A DNA stretch of 47,279 nt from JAWPMV01 sp038527215 (GCA_038527215.1 JBCBGC010000055.1:1-47279); one strand, 5' to 3'. Shown: positions 1 to 8,827, counted from the first letter of the stretch. Made by a program: numbers and translations. Notes: generated by a model from the sequence alone, not told the origin.

Positions 1-1446
1 CGCCTGCTCTAACTCTCTCGGGCGACGAATCTCCCGCTGAGGATTAGTTTGTCTGGCTGGGGTCTCTACCCGACCGCTACTGCTTCTCGCTGGCTGCGCC
101 TGACGACTTCCTGTAGGAGCCAACACTCTGGATGATCCTGTACGAGGGGTCGGGCTGCTTACCGAACGCTGGGAGTTAGTTCTGACTTCTCCACCGGCCT
201 GGCGGGTAGGCTTTCCTACCAACTGACGGCTGGTATTGATCTGGCTTCCTGCTCTCAGGCGAGGATTGGCGCTGATACGATCTTCTCCAAGCTGACGACG
301 CGAAGGCGCGGGGATACGCTGGGCGTATTCTCTCTGCGCGGGCTGGCGTACCGCACCGGCAAATCCGCCACCGCCATTGTTCCAACCACCATAGTATCCG
401 TTGTTCCATCCTCCACCGCGGTAGGTGCATACCTCATCGATGATGTTGAGGCGGCTTCTCCATCTGGTCCGGAGGTAGGCTTCTCTTTCAAAAAACGTCA
501 TGCCACGCATGTAGCCGGGGAAGTATCCGATGGGCATGGTGCGGATATCTACGTATCCATAAGCCCAGGCTGAAACGAGGTCCCATTCGACACAGCTGTA
601 AGGGTTCCGGGTCTTAACGATGATGCGGCTTACCCATGGGCCAGAACCGTATCCTCTGATCCAGCGATCCTGAGCGTACATCTGATCCAGGTATACACTT
701 CCGTTAGGACCGTAAGGGATATAAGTATCATTCCAGGTATCATTCAAGCTGATGACGCGATCGTCGTACTGCGTAGGACGGTAAGATCTTACAGAAGGAT
801 CTTCCAAAGCGGTGTAGGTACCGTTCCCTTTCTTGGAGGCTTTTCTCCAACCTTTTCTCACGCCTTCACCATAGGTACCGCAGAATACGGTATGCACTTC
901 GATATCCTGGCGTTTGGCAGATTTAACCGCGCTTACAAAATCCGTTCTTCCTTTGCGGATAGACTGGTTACCGATCACATAGATAAGTTTGATATCATCG
1001 CGATCCCGGCTCCATCTCAATTCATCCATAGCCAATTCAATGGCCTCTCCGGTAAATTCACGGCTGCCTCTGGGGCGAACTCTATATAAAGCTTCAGAAA
1101 CCCGGTCAAGGTTGGGCGTAAAAGGCACGCTTACATTCATGAAGCGATTTTTCCGACGCCATTTTTTCTGACCGTACTCGATCATGGCTACTTCCAGGAT
1201 CGGCTGAGCGGCATAATCATTGGCATTTTCATATGGCATCAACAGGCCATCCACCATATACCAGAATTCAGCTTTGGCTGCTTCTAACCATTCATCCATG
1301 CTTTTGCTGCCATCGATGATCAGGGCAACCTGTATCTTTTGGGGGGCACGTTGGGGTTTAGCTTCCACCATCTGCAAGGCGCCAAAAACCAATAAAGTGA
1401 GGCTTAATGCTGCGCGCCTGAACAACTTATGTATGGGGTGTTTCAT
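1..1446 (-). CDS. Secreted von Willebrand factor A domain protein (partial, C-terminus cut by window edge)
   Basis: The frame stays open from ATG at 1446 to base 1 (482 codons) with no stop, so the C-terminus lies outside the window. Residues 1-29 form a signal peptide (basic start, hydrophobic core, cleavage near VEA/KPQ). A vWA domain follows at about residues 38-210. Its metal-ion-dependent adhesion motif DxSxS is visible as DGSKS (D45, S47, S49), and a downstream REFTGEA segment supplies the usual MIDAS Thr. The usual TDG of the third MIDAS loop reads IGN, so metal binding may be altered. After the domain come Trp/Tyr/Gly-rich stretches and a low-complexity Arg/Ser/Pro/Gln tail that continues off the edge. 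By family this is an exported protein-interaction module; the partner and exact role are unknown. Confidence in the vWA call is high, in function low. Confidence 0.8.
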   Translation of the reverse strand, partial: MKHPIHKLFRRAALSLTLLVFGALQMVEAKPQRAPQKIQVALIIDGSKSMDEWLEAAKAEFWYMVDGLLMPYENANDYAAQPILEVAMIEYGQKKWRRKNRFMNVSVPFTPNLDRVSEALYRVRPRGSREFTGEAIELAMDELRWSRDRDDIKLIYVIGNQSIRKGRTDFVSAVKSAKRQDIEVHTVFCGTYGEGVRKGWRKASKKGNGTYTALEDPSVRSYRPTQYDDRVISLNDTWNDTYIPYGPNGSVYLDQMYAQDRWIRGYGSGPWVSRIIVKTRNPYSCVEWDLVSAWAYGYVDIRTMPIGYFPGYMRGMTFFEREAYLRTRWRSRLNIIDEVCTYRGGGWNNGYYGGWNNGGGGFAGAVRQPAQREYAQRIPAPSRRQLGEDRISANPRLRAGSQINTSRQLVGKPTRQAGGEVRTNSQRSVSSPTPRTGSSRVLAPTGSRQAQPARSSSGRVETPARQTNPQREIRRPRELEQA

Positions 1447-1713
1447 AGCGAAATGATTTTATGTCAGTGATTCATTTACCTCTAGTTACGGGAAAAAAAG
1501 GGCCTTTGCCGTCCCTAATGTGCGTATAGGATGCCTCAGGTATCTGGCGTGTGGCTTGGCCGGGAAAGCGTGTAGGCTGGGAAATGGAGCTGAGAGCTTG
1601 ATTCGAGGGAATACCGGTTCTTCAGGTTAATTCTGCCCTTTCAAGATTTTTTTTGCAATCATTAATAAAAAAACAATCTTGTGAATATTCAAATAAAAAA
1701 ACTATTACGAATC

Positions 1714-2187
1714 ATGAAATACTTTGCTATTTCCTTTGTGTGCGTTATTGCCATTTCCCTTATGGCTTGTCAATCCATGACACCCTCAGAACAGCCTGGT
1801 GTCGTCGAGAAAGAAAAGGCGTCAGATTTATACATTCAAAGAGATCATAGCCCAGTAAGTCTGGAAGATTTCCAGTAGATGCCTGGTGGAAGCCTCCTCT
1901 CTAATCCTCCTAATTACACCTTCGCGCATCCTCAATATCTTGGCCAGCCTGGGATTGAAGTTTATTTACTTACCCTAGAAGGAGACCCGAGAAAATATGA
2001 GATATATGCTTACCAGGCAGGCGTTAATCCCGCGACCCAATTACAAGAGGTCAAAAATAAATGCAACAAGCAGTATATTAAAACACCTTATACCGTTGCC
2101 TGCTACAGCCCAGGCGAAGAGTGCTACGCCACCGGCTCTTTAGATGAGGCCGTCATCATTATTTGTCCCTGCAAAAAGAATCAATAA
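1714..2187 (+). pseudogene. Small lipoprotein gene interrupted by an in-frame UAG codon
   Basis: From ATG 1714 one reading frame runs to TAA at 2185-2187, broken only by TAG at 1876-1878. The codon right after the TAG is ATG, in the same frame. The first part (54 aa) has a clear lipoprotein signal peptide ending in a lipobox-like LMAC. The second part (102 aa) has no signal peptide and contains four widely spaced Cys plus a C-terminal CPC. Together they would make a ~156-residue lipoprotein, so the simplest readings are a recent nonsense mutation or a base-calling error. Reinitiation at the adjacent ATG would give a cytoplasmic fragment. I do not recognise the family. The next gene starts 18 bp downstream, which suggests co-transcription. 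Confidence 0.6.
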
Positions 2188-2205
2188 TCTACCCTCATAT
2201 TCCTA

Positions 2206-3864
2206 ATGACGAAGCATTCTTTTTGGCTCTGGGCAACCTTGATGGCCATTTTCAGCTGCCGTTGTCAATCGCCCCCCCCTCTGCTGGAAGCTACTCCCAT
2301 TGCGAAACTTTCCCTTCCCCTCTTACCCACACAGAACTGGTGGTGTTTTTGGCCGACCTATGAAAAAACGCGCGCCGGCGCGGAACTGATCTGGATGTAT
2401 GACTACGTCGCTAGGGCGTTGATTATATATGATTATCGGAAGCCTGGAGAAATTACTCAGGTCCCGGTTTTGCTCCATGGCAATCAAAGAGATCAGGCCA
2501 TGTCGATCCACTGGCACAATGAGGATTCCATTTTTGTGATGCTAAATGCTGCTTATCACCCTCAGTATTGGCACGACAGCACCCTGTTTCTCATGGATAT
2601 CAAAGGAGAGGTCAAGCAAGTATATGATGTTTCTTCCTTACCCGTTTGGACGGCAAAACGACCGAACACTCATCCAGACTCAGTTTATTTTACCTTTGGG
2701 TTTGGCATTGGGATATCTTATCACCAGGGCAAAGTCCTCCTGCCCTTAGCACGGTACAATGCCGAGATCGGAGATAGCCTGTTTAATAATCCCCCGACCA
2801 AGATTGGTGGGCTGCTGGATATTTCTTTAGAAAGCCCCACTTACGAATATCTGGCGCTAACGATACCTTCGACGGATGGAAAAGCGGTTCCGGGACACAC
2901 TAAATATCCTCAGGGAGTCAGAAATTCCGACAGCACTGTACTGGTGGGCTTTAGCTTCCAGGGGAAAATCTGGGAAGAAAACCTGGTCTCGCATCAGCTG
3001 ACTGCCTTTCCTTCCTCCTCTGCTTTGTATGATGCAACGGCTACTATCCCTGTTCCCCAATCCGCACTCATTTCCGAAAGCCCTTATTTTTTCCTGGATG
3101 ACAACTTGGGCTCTTACTATTTTATGGAGTATGATCCTATTAGGGAACAATACCTCAGGCATGTACAATATCCCTTAAAAGGGGAGGCCGCTCATGCTCG
3201 TATGGTTTCTTCCCGCATGGGCGTCTTGCTGTATGACAAGCAGCTGAAATGTAAAGGAGAGGCCTTGCTACCTGAGGGGCATGTGGGCGTGTGTATCTTT
3301 TTACCGGAAGGAGTGGCATTTTGGCACAAAGAAAAGACGGATATAGGTTCGGATAGTCTGAGCTTTACCTTATTGGATTTTGGAACGCCCCGCTATGATC
3401 TGGACATATACAGTCAGGAAGCCATTTTCCAAGCCCCTTGGAAAAAACCAGGCGGATGGGGCGCCTACTTTTCAGAAAATCACGGATTTAGCAGTGAAAA
3501 ATACGCCGTACTCTTTGCTCCGGCCGGCCTGGGATGCGAAGGTTGCCTCGATTATATGATTGATTTTTTCCTCCAACAATCTATAGACACTGCTTCTGCC
3601 TATGGTTCCTCACTCCGCTGTATCATTGCGGGGGAAAATACCCAGAGTATCCAAAAAAAACTTTCCAGTCATAAGCTCGACCTGACCTTTCCCAATCTCT
3701 ACGTTGATGAAAATGGAGCCTTTAAGGAATATGTTAGTGCTGACTTTAAACAGGGACAATTAATCTTAATGGATAGAGGAGAAGCCGCCGGAATCGTTCA
3801 CATCATTCCCAGACAGCTTCCAGCTATTCCTCAGGTTATTGCTGACTTTTTAGCAGATGAATAA
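2206..3864 (+). CDS. DUF4221-like lipoprotein with a CxxC-containing C-terminal segment
   Basis: 552 aa. The N-terminus is short and hydrophobic and ends in a Cys (C18, preceded by IFS), so it is probably exported as a lipoprotein, although the lipobox is not ideal. The body resembles the DUF4221 family of Bacteroidota, predicted beta-propellers of unknown function: repeated aromatic-rich strands and a YDPIREQYLRH segment around residue 310-320. After about residue 420 comes a different-looking region with GCEGC (C444 and C447), an alternating alpha/beta pattern, and a YVDENGAF strand, which could be a thioredoxin-like fold. The gene follows the amber-split lipoprotein at 18 bp and is followed by an SDR gene after ~100 bp. 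The family call is moderate and the thioredoxin-like suggestion is inference. Confidence 0.6.
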   Translation: MTKHSFWLWATLMAIFSCRCQSPPPLLEATPIAKLSLPLLPTQNWWCFWPTYEKTRAGAELIWMYDYVARALIIYDYRKPGEITQVPVLLHGNQRDQAMSIHWHNEDSIFVMLNAAYHPQYWHDSTLFLMDIKGEVKQVYDVSSLPVWTAKRPNTHPDSVYFTFGFGIGISYHQGKVLLPLARYNAEIGDSLFNNPPTKIGGLLDISLESPTYEYLALTIPSTDGKAVPGHTKYPQGVRNSDSTVLVGFSFQGKIWEENLVSHQLTAFPSSSALYDATATIPVPQSALISESPYFFLDDNLGSYYFMEYDPIREQYLRHVQYPLKGEAAHARMVSSRMGVLLYDKQLKCKGEALLPEGHVGVCIFLPEGVAFWHKEKTDIGSDSLSFTLLDFGTPRYDLDIYSQEAIFQAPWKKPGGWGAYFSENHGFSSEKYAVLFAPAGLGCEGCLDYMIDFFLQQSIDTASAYGSSLRCIIAGENTQSIQKKLSSHKLDLTFPNLYVDENGAFKEYVSADFKQGQLILMDRGEAAGIVHIIPRQLPAIPQVIADFLADE

Positions 3865-3961
3865 CCGTGAGGATCGATACTTGGCTAAATAGTCAAGGCT
3901 TTACCAGGGAAATAGGCACCGATCCTATTCAGCTAAAAAGGAAATTCCTTATTTTGCCGAA

Positions 3962-4699
3962 ATGGACAAGCAATTAGCCTTGATTACGGGTGCCTCCCAG
4001 GGGTTGGGATGGGAATTCTGCCGGCAATTGGTAGCGGCAGGACATATGGTATTGCTTACTGCCCGCAATCTGGAAAAAGCCGAGCAGGCGATCGCTGACC
4101 TGCCTGAAGAAGACCGGGGGCGGGTACGCATTTATCAACTGGATGTAACGGATGAGGGGCAAATAAAATCCCTGGCCGCTGAAGTAAAAGAGACTTTCGG
4201 CCAGCTAGATCTCTTGATCAATAATGCCGGGATCAATTCCCGCAGCAATAGCACTCACGAACAATTTCTGGCCAGTGTCAAGCTTGAGGGACTAGATGGG
4301 GATACGCTCATGCGCATGATCCGGATCAATGCCCTGAGTAGTGTGCTCATGGTCAAACACTTTTTGCCATTATTGGCGGAGAGTTCTCAGGCCAAAGTGG
4401 CCAACATCTCTTCCTGGATTGGCTCTATTTCGCAGAAAAATCAGGGCGGAAACTATGGCTATGCTGGCAGTAAGGCCCTGCTGAATATGTTTACCCGCAC
4501 CATGGCCCATGACCTGAAAGCGCATGGGGTGAATTGCATTGCCCTCAATCCAGGCTGGGTCCGCACCGCCATGGGTGGCCAACGGGCCAATCTCAGTCCG
4601 GAAGAGTCGGTGGCTGGCATGCTGAGCGTTCTGGATCAGTTGGATGAAGAAAGTCGCGGAAAATTCCTCCAATGGGATGGCAGTGAGCATCCCTGGTAA
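3962..4699 (+). CDS. Short-chain dehydrogenase/reductase (SDR) family oxidoreductase
   Basis: 245 aa, the usual length of a classical SDR. The Rossmann nucleotide-binding motif TGASQGLG is at residues 9-16, the structural NNAG at 87-90, a catalytic Ser at about 150, and the YxxxK pair at Y167/K171. A D61-V62 after the third strand and the PGWVRTAMGG segment after the catalytic helix also fit. It is therefore an NAD(P)H-dependent cytosolic oxidoreductase; the substrate cannot be told from sequence. Basic residues after the second strand (AR at 34-35) may favour NADP. The stop codon abuts the stop codon of the convergent VanW gene with no spacer. Confidence 0.88.
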   Translation: MDKQLALITGASQGLGWEFCRQLVAAGHMVLLTARNLEKAEQAIADLPEEDRGRVRIYQLDVTDEGQIKSLAAEVKETFGQLDLLINNAGINSRSNSTHEQFLASVKLEGLDGDTLMRMIRINALSSVLMVKHFLPLLAESSQAKVANISSWIGSISQKNQGGNYGYAGSKALLNMFTRTMAHDLKAHGVNCIALNPGWVRTAMGGQRANLSPEESVAGMLSVLDQLDEESRGKFLQWDGSEHPW

Positions 4700-5455
4700 T
4701 CAATTCAGGCCTTTCCCCTGATAATTCCCATAAAAACTTTGCCCGACTTCTTCCCATTGCTCCGGGGAAGCCATCCGCCTGGTACGGACCTTTTTCCCAT
4801 TTTCTTTAGCCTCCATCACAAATTCCACGGGAAAGACTTGCTGAGGGAATTCCCCACAATAGGTGGCGACTAAGGCATCAGGTAGGACTTCTAATCGAAA
4901 ACAGCCTGGGCTATCATGCGGATTTCTAAGCCGCAAATCTTTATAGCCATAGGCTACCGCAGCATCTGCCCCCAAGGGCGCATAGCGACTCTCTTCCGTA
5001 TACAAATCCAATGAATGCGGAAAGCGTTCCACGATTTCCCAACCTGCTTGTAAAGCCAGATAGTGTAGGATGCCTGCGAGTTGACATAAGCCGCCGCCCA
5101 CTTCTGCACTGAGGCTGCCGCCCTGAATAGCCCGACCCGCCTGATAGCCTCTTTTTTCGGTAGGCGGACCCACCAGCTCCCAAAACGAAAAGATTTCTCC
5201 GGGTTGTACCACCTGATTCTGAAGGGTGGCAATGGCGAGGCGCAGGTTGTGCTTTTTATTCTCAGAAAAAGCGTTTTGGCGAATCGGCTGCCTAAGCGAG
5301 AATCTGGCCGGTAAGGACGCTCCCAGCTTTTGACCCGCTAAGGAGGGACGCATCAACAGGCGGGCTTGTCCCGTCCTGCGATCTCGCCAGGCTCTCAGCC
5401 ACAATTTTAGCTGGCGTTTCCAGTTGGAGGGAATGTATTGTTTCCAGTGTTTCAT
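4700..5455 (-). CDS. VanW family protein
   Basis: 251 aa. The core matches the VanW family: a GEIFSFWELVGPP segment, then RGYQAGRAIQGG and a glycine-rich EVGGGLCQLAG motif (about residues 85-130). VanW was named from a vancomycin-resistance cluster but is widespread outside one and its biochemical role is unknown; nothing else here suggests glycopeptide resistance. The N-terminus is strongly basic and has no signal peptide. The start codon overlaps the stop codon of the upstream methyltransferase (ATGA at 5452-5455), so the two are probably translationally coupled. The C-terminal stop directly abuts the SDR stop on the other strand. Confidence 0.82.
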   Translation of the reverse strand: MKHWKQYIPSNWKRQLKLWLRAWRDRRTGQARLLMRPSLAGQKLGASLPARFSLRQPIRQNAFSENKKHNLRLAIATLQNQVVQPGEIFSFWELVGPPTEKRGYQAGRAIQGGSLSAEVGGGLCQLAGILHYLALQAGWEIVERFPHSLDLYTEESRYAPLGADAAVAYGYKDLRLRNPHDSPGCFRLEVLPDALVATYCGEFPQQVFPVEFVMEAKENGKKVRTRRMASPEQWEEVGQSFYGNYQGKGLN

Positions 5456-6147
5456 GCTTTGCGCAGCTTAATCGCATAATAGGAAGCCCATTTTTTCAGG
5501 GGGCCTTTCCCGAAAGCCTGATCTGCTCTTCTCAAGGTCTTTCGCATGGCGGGCGGAAAACGGTGAATGGGCATCCAAAGTAAGCCTCGGTAGCCTTCCC
5601 ACTGCCATTGATCTTTGGTGAGGGACTTTAAGCTGGGAATATCCATAGAAAAAGCACCGTGCCAGTTCCTGGCCTGATACCCGAGCAGTTTCCGCCTGGG
5701 CAAGGCAGGGATATCAAAGATAAACTGCCCCCCAGATTTCAGCGTACGGTGCACCTCGGTTAGAATTTTTTGCAGGTGTTCAATCTCCAGATGCATCACC
5801 ACATGAAAGCAAAAAACCTGCTCCAGGCTTTGGTCAGCCAGGGGTATCTCCCAGGCATTGGCTTGATGGAAAGCCTTTTGCGGCCACTTCCTCCGAGCCT
5901 CTGCCAGCATAGCCGGGCTGATGTCCAGGCCCGCTCGGGCGAAAGGCATCAATCGCCCCGTACCGCAACCCAGATCCAGATCCGCCATCCCTTCCAGCCA
6001 ATCCTCCAACACCTTTTTTTCCAACAGATGAATATAGTGGCCGTAGGTATTTTCAAAACGGTTTTCGTCGTAGGTAGGGGCCAGTTGCTCGTAATACTGA
6101 AAAACCTGATCTTCGTGGGAATCTGGAGACGTCATGGGCTTGAACAT
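5452..6147 (-). CDS. Class I SAM-dependent methyltransferase
   Basis: 231 aa. Motif I, DLGCGTGR, lies at about residues 58-65. An acidic post-I position (GLDISPAML), motif II-like segments, and a C-FHVVMHLE stretch typical of the Methyltransf_11/25 fold follow. It should transfer a methyl group from S-adenosylmethionine to a small molecule or lipid; the acceptor is unknown. The C-terminal ~50 residues are basic and Trp-rich, perhaps for acceptor or membrane contact. It is the first gene of a two-gene unit with the VanW gene (4-bp ATGA overlap). It is divergent from rpmH. Confidence 0.85.
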   Translation of the reverse strand: MFKPMTSPDSHEDQVFQYYEQLAPTYDENRFENTYGHYIHLLEKKVLEDWLEGMADLDLGCGTGRLMPFARAGLDISPAMLAEARRKWPQKAFHQANAWEIPLADQSLEQVFCFHVVMHLEIEHLQKILTEVHRTLKSGGQFIFDIPALPRRKLLGYQARNWHGAFSMDIPSLKSLTKDQWQWEGYRGLLWMPIHRFPPAMRKTLRRADQAFGKGPLKKWASYYAIKLRKA

Positions 6148-6271
6148 TGAGTCAAAGTATGATAATCAGAAAAAATGGACTTTGGGACAGGGCTGAATGA
6201 TTATTCGCGGGTGGTGAGCGAAAATCTGCAGAAAAATTATCCCCGACCTTTTACCTAATCCAGATTCTTCA

Positions 6272-6279
6272 TATCTTTG
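6272..6279 (+). promoter_or_regulatory. Bacteroidota -7 promoter element for rpmH-rnpA
   Basis: TATCTTTG is an exact match to the TAnnTTTG -7 element of the Bacteroidota housekeeping sigma factor. It lies 20 bp upstream of the rpmH ATG, which leaves a leader of roughly a dozen bases. No clean TTG -33 element is seen 19-21 bp further upstream. Confidence 0.55.
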
Positions 6280-6299
6280 CTCTCCCGATTTTTAGTACA

Positions 6300-6461
6300 A
6301 TGAAAAGAACATATCAACCAAGTAATAGAAAGCGTCGCAACAAACATGGCTTCCGTTCTCGTATGGCCAGCGTAGGTGGACGCAAGATTTTGGCTAACCG
6401 TCGCGCCAAAGGACGGCACAAGCTTTCTGTGAGCGACGAAGGCCGCCACAAGCAGAAATAA
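6300..6461 (+). CDS. rpmH: 50S ribosomal protein L34
   Basis: 53 aa, highly basic, starting MKRTYQPSNRKRRNKHGFR and carrying the RMASVGGRKILANRRAKGR core that defines bacterial L34. It is a component of the large ribosomal subunit that binds 23S rRNA. The C-terminus is a few residues longer than the E. coli protein (GRHKLSVSDEGRHKQK), as is common in Bacteroidota. It is followed after 4 bp by rnpA, the classical rpmH-rnpA pairing, and has a -7 promoter element just upstream. Confidence 0.97.
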   Translation: MKRTYQPSNRKRRNKHGFRSRMASVGGRKILANRRAKGRHKLSVSDEGRHKQK

Positions 6462-6465
6462 GTAG

Positions 6466-6924
6466 GTGCTTGTGGCCCAGCCACCTTCTGAACGAAGGTT
6501 CTTCTTTCCCAAAGAAGAACGGCTCTGTGCCAAAGGTACCTTCTCCTATTTATTTAAGCATGGCTTATCCTTTAGGGTAGGTCGGCTTTCTTTTTATTAC
6601 CTACTCGATCTCCCTCCTTCCCACAAGGTCGACTCCCTCAAGTGGGCTGTGTCGGTCCCCAAACGCCAGTTCAAACGAGCCGTCGATCGCCACTTCCTCA
6701 AAAGGCGCATCCGGGAAGCTTATCGACTGAATAAGCATCTTTTAACCGAACCGCTGCAACGAAATGATCGCAATCTCGTCTTTTTGATTACTTATAAGAG
6801 TCGGGAAAAAGTCTCTTATGCGCAGATTGAAAAAGATGTGATTCGCGGATTTCGCAAACTTTCCCACCAAATAAATCGGAAAGAACCTCAAAATCCCTCC
6901 TCACATTCTCAGGAAAAACCTTAA
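6466..6924 (+). CDS. rnpA: Ribonuclease P protein component
   Basis: 152 aa with a GTG start (the only plausible starts, GTG 6466 or GTG 6472, lie just after the rpmH stop). The protein has the usual opening FPKEERLCAKGTFSYLFKHG, the aromatic central strand region, and the RNR-type signature KRRIREAYRLN that contacts RNase P RNA. Together with the catalytic RNA it removes the 5' leader of pre-tRNAs. About 15-20 residues of hydrophilic tail beyond the fold are unconserved. The 4-bp spacing to rpmH indicates one transcript. The usual yidD neighbour is missing and an S41 protease gene follows instead. Confidence 0.95.
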   Translation: MLVAQPPSERRFFFPKEERLCAKGTFSYLFKHGLSFRVGRLSFYYLLDLPPSHKVDSLKWAVSVPKRQFKRAVDRHFLKRRIREAYRLNKHLLTEPLQRNDRNLVFLITYKSREKVSYAQIEKDVIRGFRKLSHQINRKEPQNPSSHSQEKP

Positions 6925-7079
6925 CTTGGGGTTAATCACTTTCGCGCTTTTTTACTTCGCCCCTACGGCTCTTTTTTTCCACCAAACATTACATCCGGAA
7001 ATTCCCGCTTGAAAATGTACTGGAAGGAAAACGAGCTTTTTTTAATTTCATGGGTACTGGGACAACTCAAAGGGAAAGT

Positions 7080-8744
7080 ATGACGAGATACAAAAAGATT
7101 TTCACCTGGTTTACAGCCATTTTGCTCGCCTTCAGCGTCGGGTTCATCACCGATGTTAACGACAATTATTTCGAGATCTCTAAGAACCTCGATATTTTCG
7201 GAAAGTTGTACCGGGAGATTAATTCTTTGTATGTAGACGAAACGGACCCTTCAAAACTCATGCGGACGGGCATCGACGCTATGCTCAATTCCCTTGATCC
7301 CTACACCAATTATATCAGCGAAGAAGAAGTAGATGACCTCCGCTTTATGACCACCGGTCAGTATGGAGGCATTGGTGCCCTCGTTGGCAAGCGCAACGGG
7401 AAAATGATTGTCATGGAACCCTATGAAGATTATCCGGCTGATGAGGCGGGTATCAAAGCAGGAGACCAGTTGATCCGCATCGACGGGAAGGCCATCACTG
7501 AAGAAATGGAAGTGATCGACGTCCGGAATATTCTGCGAGGGCAAAAAGGTAGCCAGGTAATCGTAGAGGTTTCCCGCTCCGGCAAACTCCAGAAACTGCA
7601 ACTACGTCGGGATCGCATCAAAGTAGATAACGTGCCTTACTATGGCATGGTCAATAAAGAAGTAGGCTACATCTCCTTGACAGGCTTTACCCAGGACGCA
7701 GGCAAGGAAGTACAGATGGCTACCGAAAGCCTGAAGAAAAAACATCCTCGTCTAAAAGGCATCATCCTCGACCTGAGAGGAAATCCCGGAGGTCGCCTGG
7801 ATGAAGCGGTCAACGTGGCCAACGTTTTTGTCCCTCAAAAAGAAGTCATCGTTGAAACGCGGGGCCGCATGAATGGCACCCGCAAATCCCATGCTGCCCG
7901 ACGGACTGCTACGGACACGGAAATTCCTTTGGTCGTACTGGTCAACCATCGTTCAGCCAGTGCTTCTGAAATTGTGGCAGGTTCTATTCAGGATCTTGAT
8001 CGAGGCGTGATTGTAGGGAGAAGAAGTTTTGGCAAAGGGCTGGTTCAGAATATTCGTCCCCTGAGCTATAACACCCAGGTTAAAGTTACCACCGCTAAAT
8101 ACTACACCCCTAGCGGCCGTTGTATTCAGGCCATTAACTATGCAGAACGGGCCAAAGATGGCAACGTGGTGCGTATACCTGACAGCTTGAAAAACAGCTT
8201 TCAGACCCGCAATGGTCGCACGGTGTATGACGGTGGGGGCATTGAGCCAGATGTGGTCGTAGCCCTGCCGGAAGAAAAAGCTGTTACCAAGGCCTTGATT
8301 GCTCAGGGACTAATTTTTGACTTCGCTACGCAGTTTGCCGTTGAAACCGTGAACCTGAAAAGTCCCAGAGACTTCGAGGTATCAAATGAATTGTACCGTG
8401 AGTTTATGACCTACGTGAATGAGCGGGAATTCAGCTACGATACCGAAGCTGACCGCCAGCTCGACAAACTGACTGAAACCCTGCAGGAGGAAGCCTACGG
8501 TACAGAGCTCAAGCCTCAGATCGACCGTATTGAAGCCAAACTAAAAGCAGCCAAAGATCAGGAATTACAAAAAGAACAGGCTAGAATCAGCCAGTTGTTG
8601 AAGGAAGAAATCATCAAGCGCTACTATTATAAAGACGGAGTGATAGAGTCCCGTCTGGTCGACGATCAGGACGTATCCCAAGCCGTAAACATCCTGACGG
8701 ACGAAACCCGTTACCAGGCTTATCTGGCCGGATCGAAAAAATAG
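7080..8744 (+). CDS. S41 family carboxyl-terminal processing protease (CtpA/Prc-like)
   Basis: 554 aa from ATG 7080; an earlier in-frame ATG at 7050 would add 10 polar residues before the hydrophobic segment, so 7080 is preferred. A signal anchor (about residues 8-24) places the enzyme in the periplasm. A PDZ domain with the GGIGALVG and AGIKAGDQLIRIDG motifs follows (about 85-180), then the S41 protease core with LDLRGNPGGRL. The catalytic Ser294 lies in SASASEI and the general-base Lys319 in SFGKGLVQ, 25 residues apart as in E. coli Prc. A long charged helical region after ~420 is typical of the Bacteroidota members. It should process or degrade periplasmic proteins from their C-termini. 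A strong terminator follows. Confidence 0.92.
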   Translation: MTRYKKIFTWFTAILLAFSVGFITDVNDNYFEISKNLDIFGKLYREINSLYVDETDPSKLMRTGIDAMLNSLDPYTNYISEEEVDDLRFMTTGQYGGIGALVGKRNGKMIVMEPYEDYPADEAGIKAGDQLIRIDGKAITEEMEVIDVRNILRGQKGSQVIVEVSRSGKLQKLQLRRDRIKVDNVPYYGMVNKEVGYISLTGFTQDAGKEVQMATESLKKKHPRLKGIILDLRGNPGGRLDEAVNVANVFVPQKEVIVETRGRMNGTRKSHAARRTATDTEIPLVVLVNHRSASASEIVAGSIQDLDRGVIVGRRSFGKGLVQNIRPLSYNTQVKVTTAKYYTPSGRCIQAINYAERAKDGNVVRIPDSLKNSFQTRNGRTVYDGGGIEPDVVVALPEEKAVTKALIAQGLIFDFATQFAVETVNLKSPRDFEVSNELYREFMTYVNEREFSYDTEADRQLDKLTETLQEEAYGTELKPQIDRIEAKLKAAKDQELQKEQARISQLLKEEIIKRYYYKDGVIESRLVDDQDVSQAVNILTDETRYQAYLAGSKK

Positions 8745-8765
8745 AGCTGATAAAGATTTGTCTAC

Positions 8766-8803
8766 AGCGCCCTCGTGGAATTCCACGAGGGCGCTTTTTT
8801 TCT
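8766..8803 (+). terminator. Rho-independent terminator after the S41 protease gene
   Basis: A perfect inverted repeat spans 8766-8795 (arms AGCGCCCTCGTGG, central AATT), GC-rich and followed directly by a run of seven T. It lies 22 bp after the S41 stop codon. Confidence 0.92.
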
Positions 8804-8819
8804 TTTCGTGGGCTTGTCC

Positions 8820-8827
8820 TAGTTTTG
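8820..8827 (+). promoter_or_regulatory. Bacteroidota -7 promoter element
   Basis: TAGTTTTG is an exact TAnnTTTG match, 41 bp upstream of the ATG at 8869 and just after the preceding terminator. The -33 region is T-rich but lacks a clear TTG. Confidence 0.45.

Noticed and set aside
4700..5455. VanW as evidence of glycopeptide resistance
   Set aside because: No vanA/vanH/vanX or related genes nearby; VanW-family genes are common outside resistance clusters.
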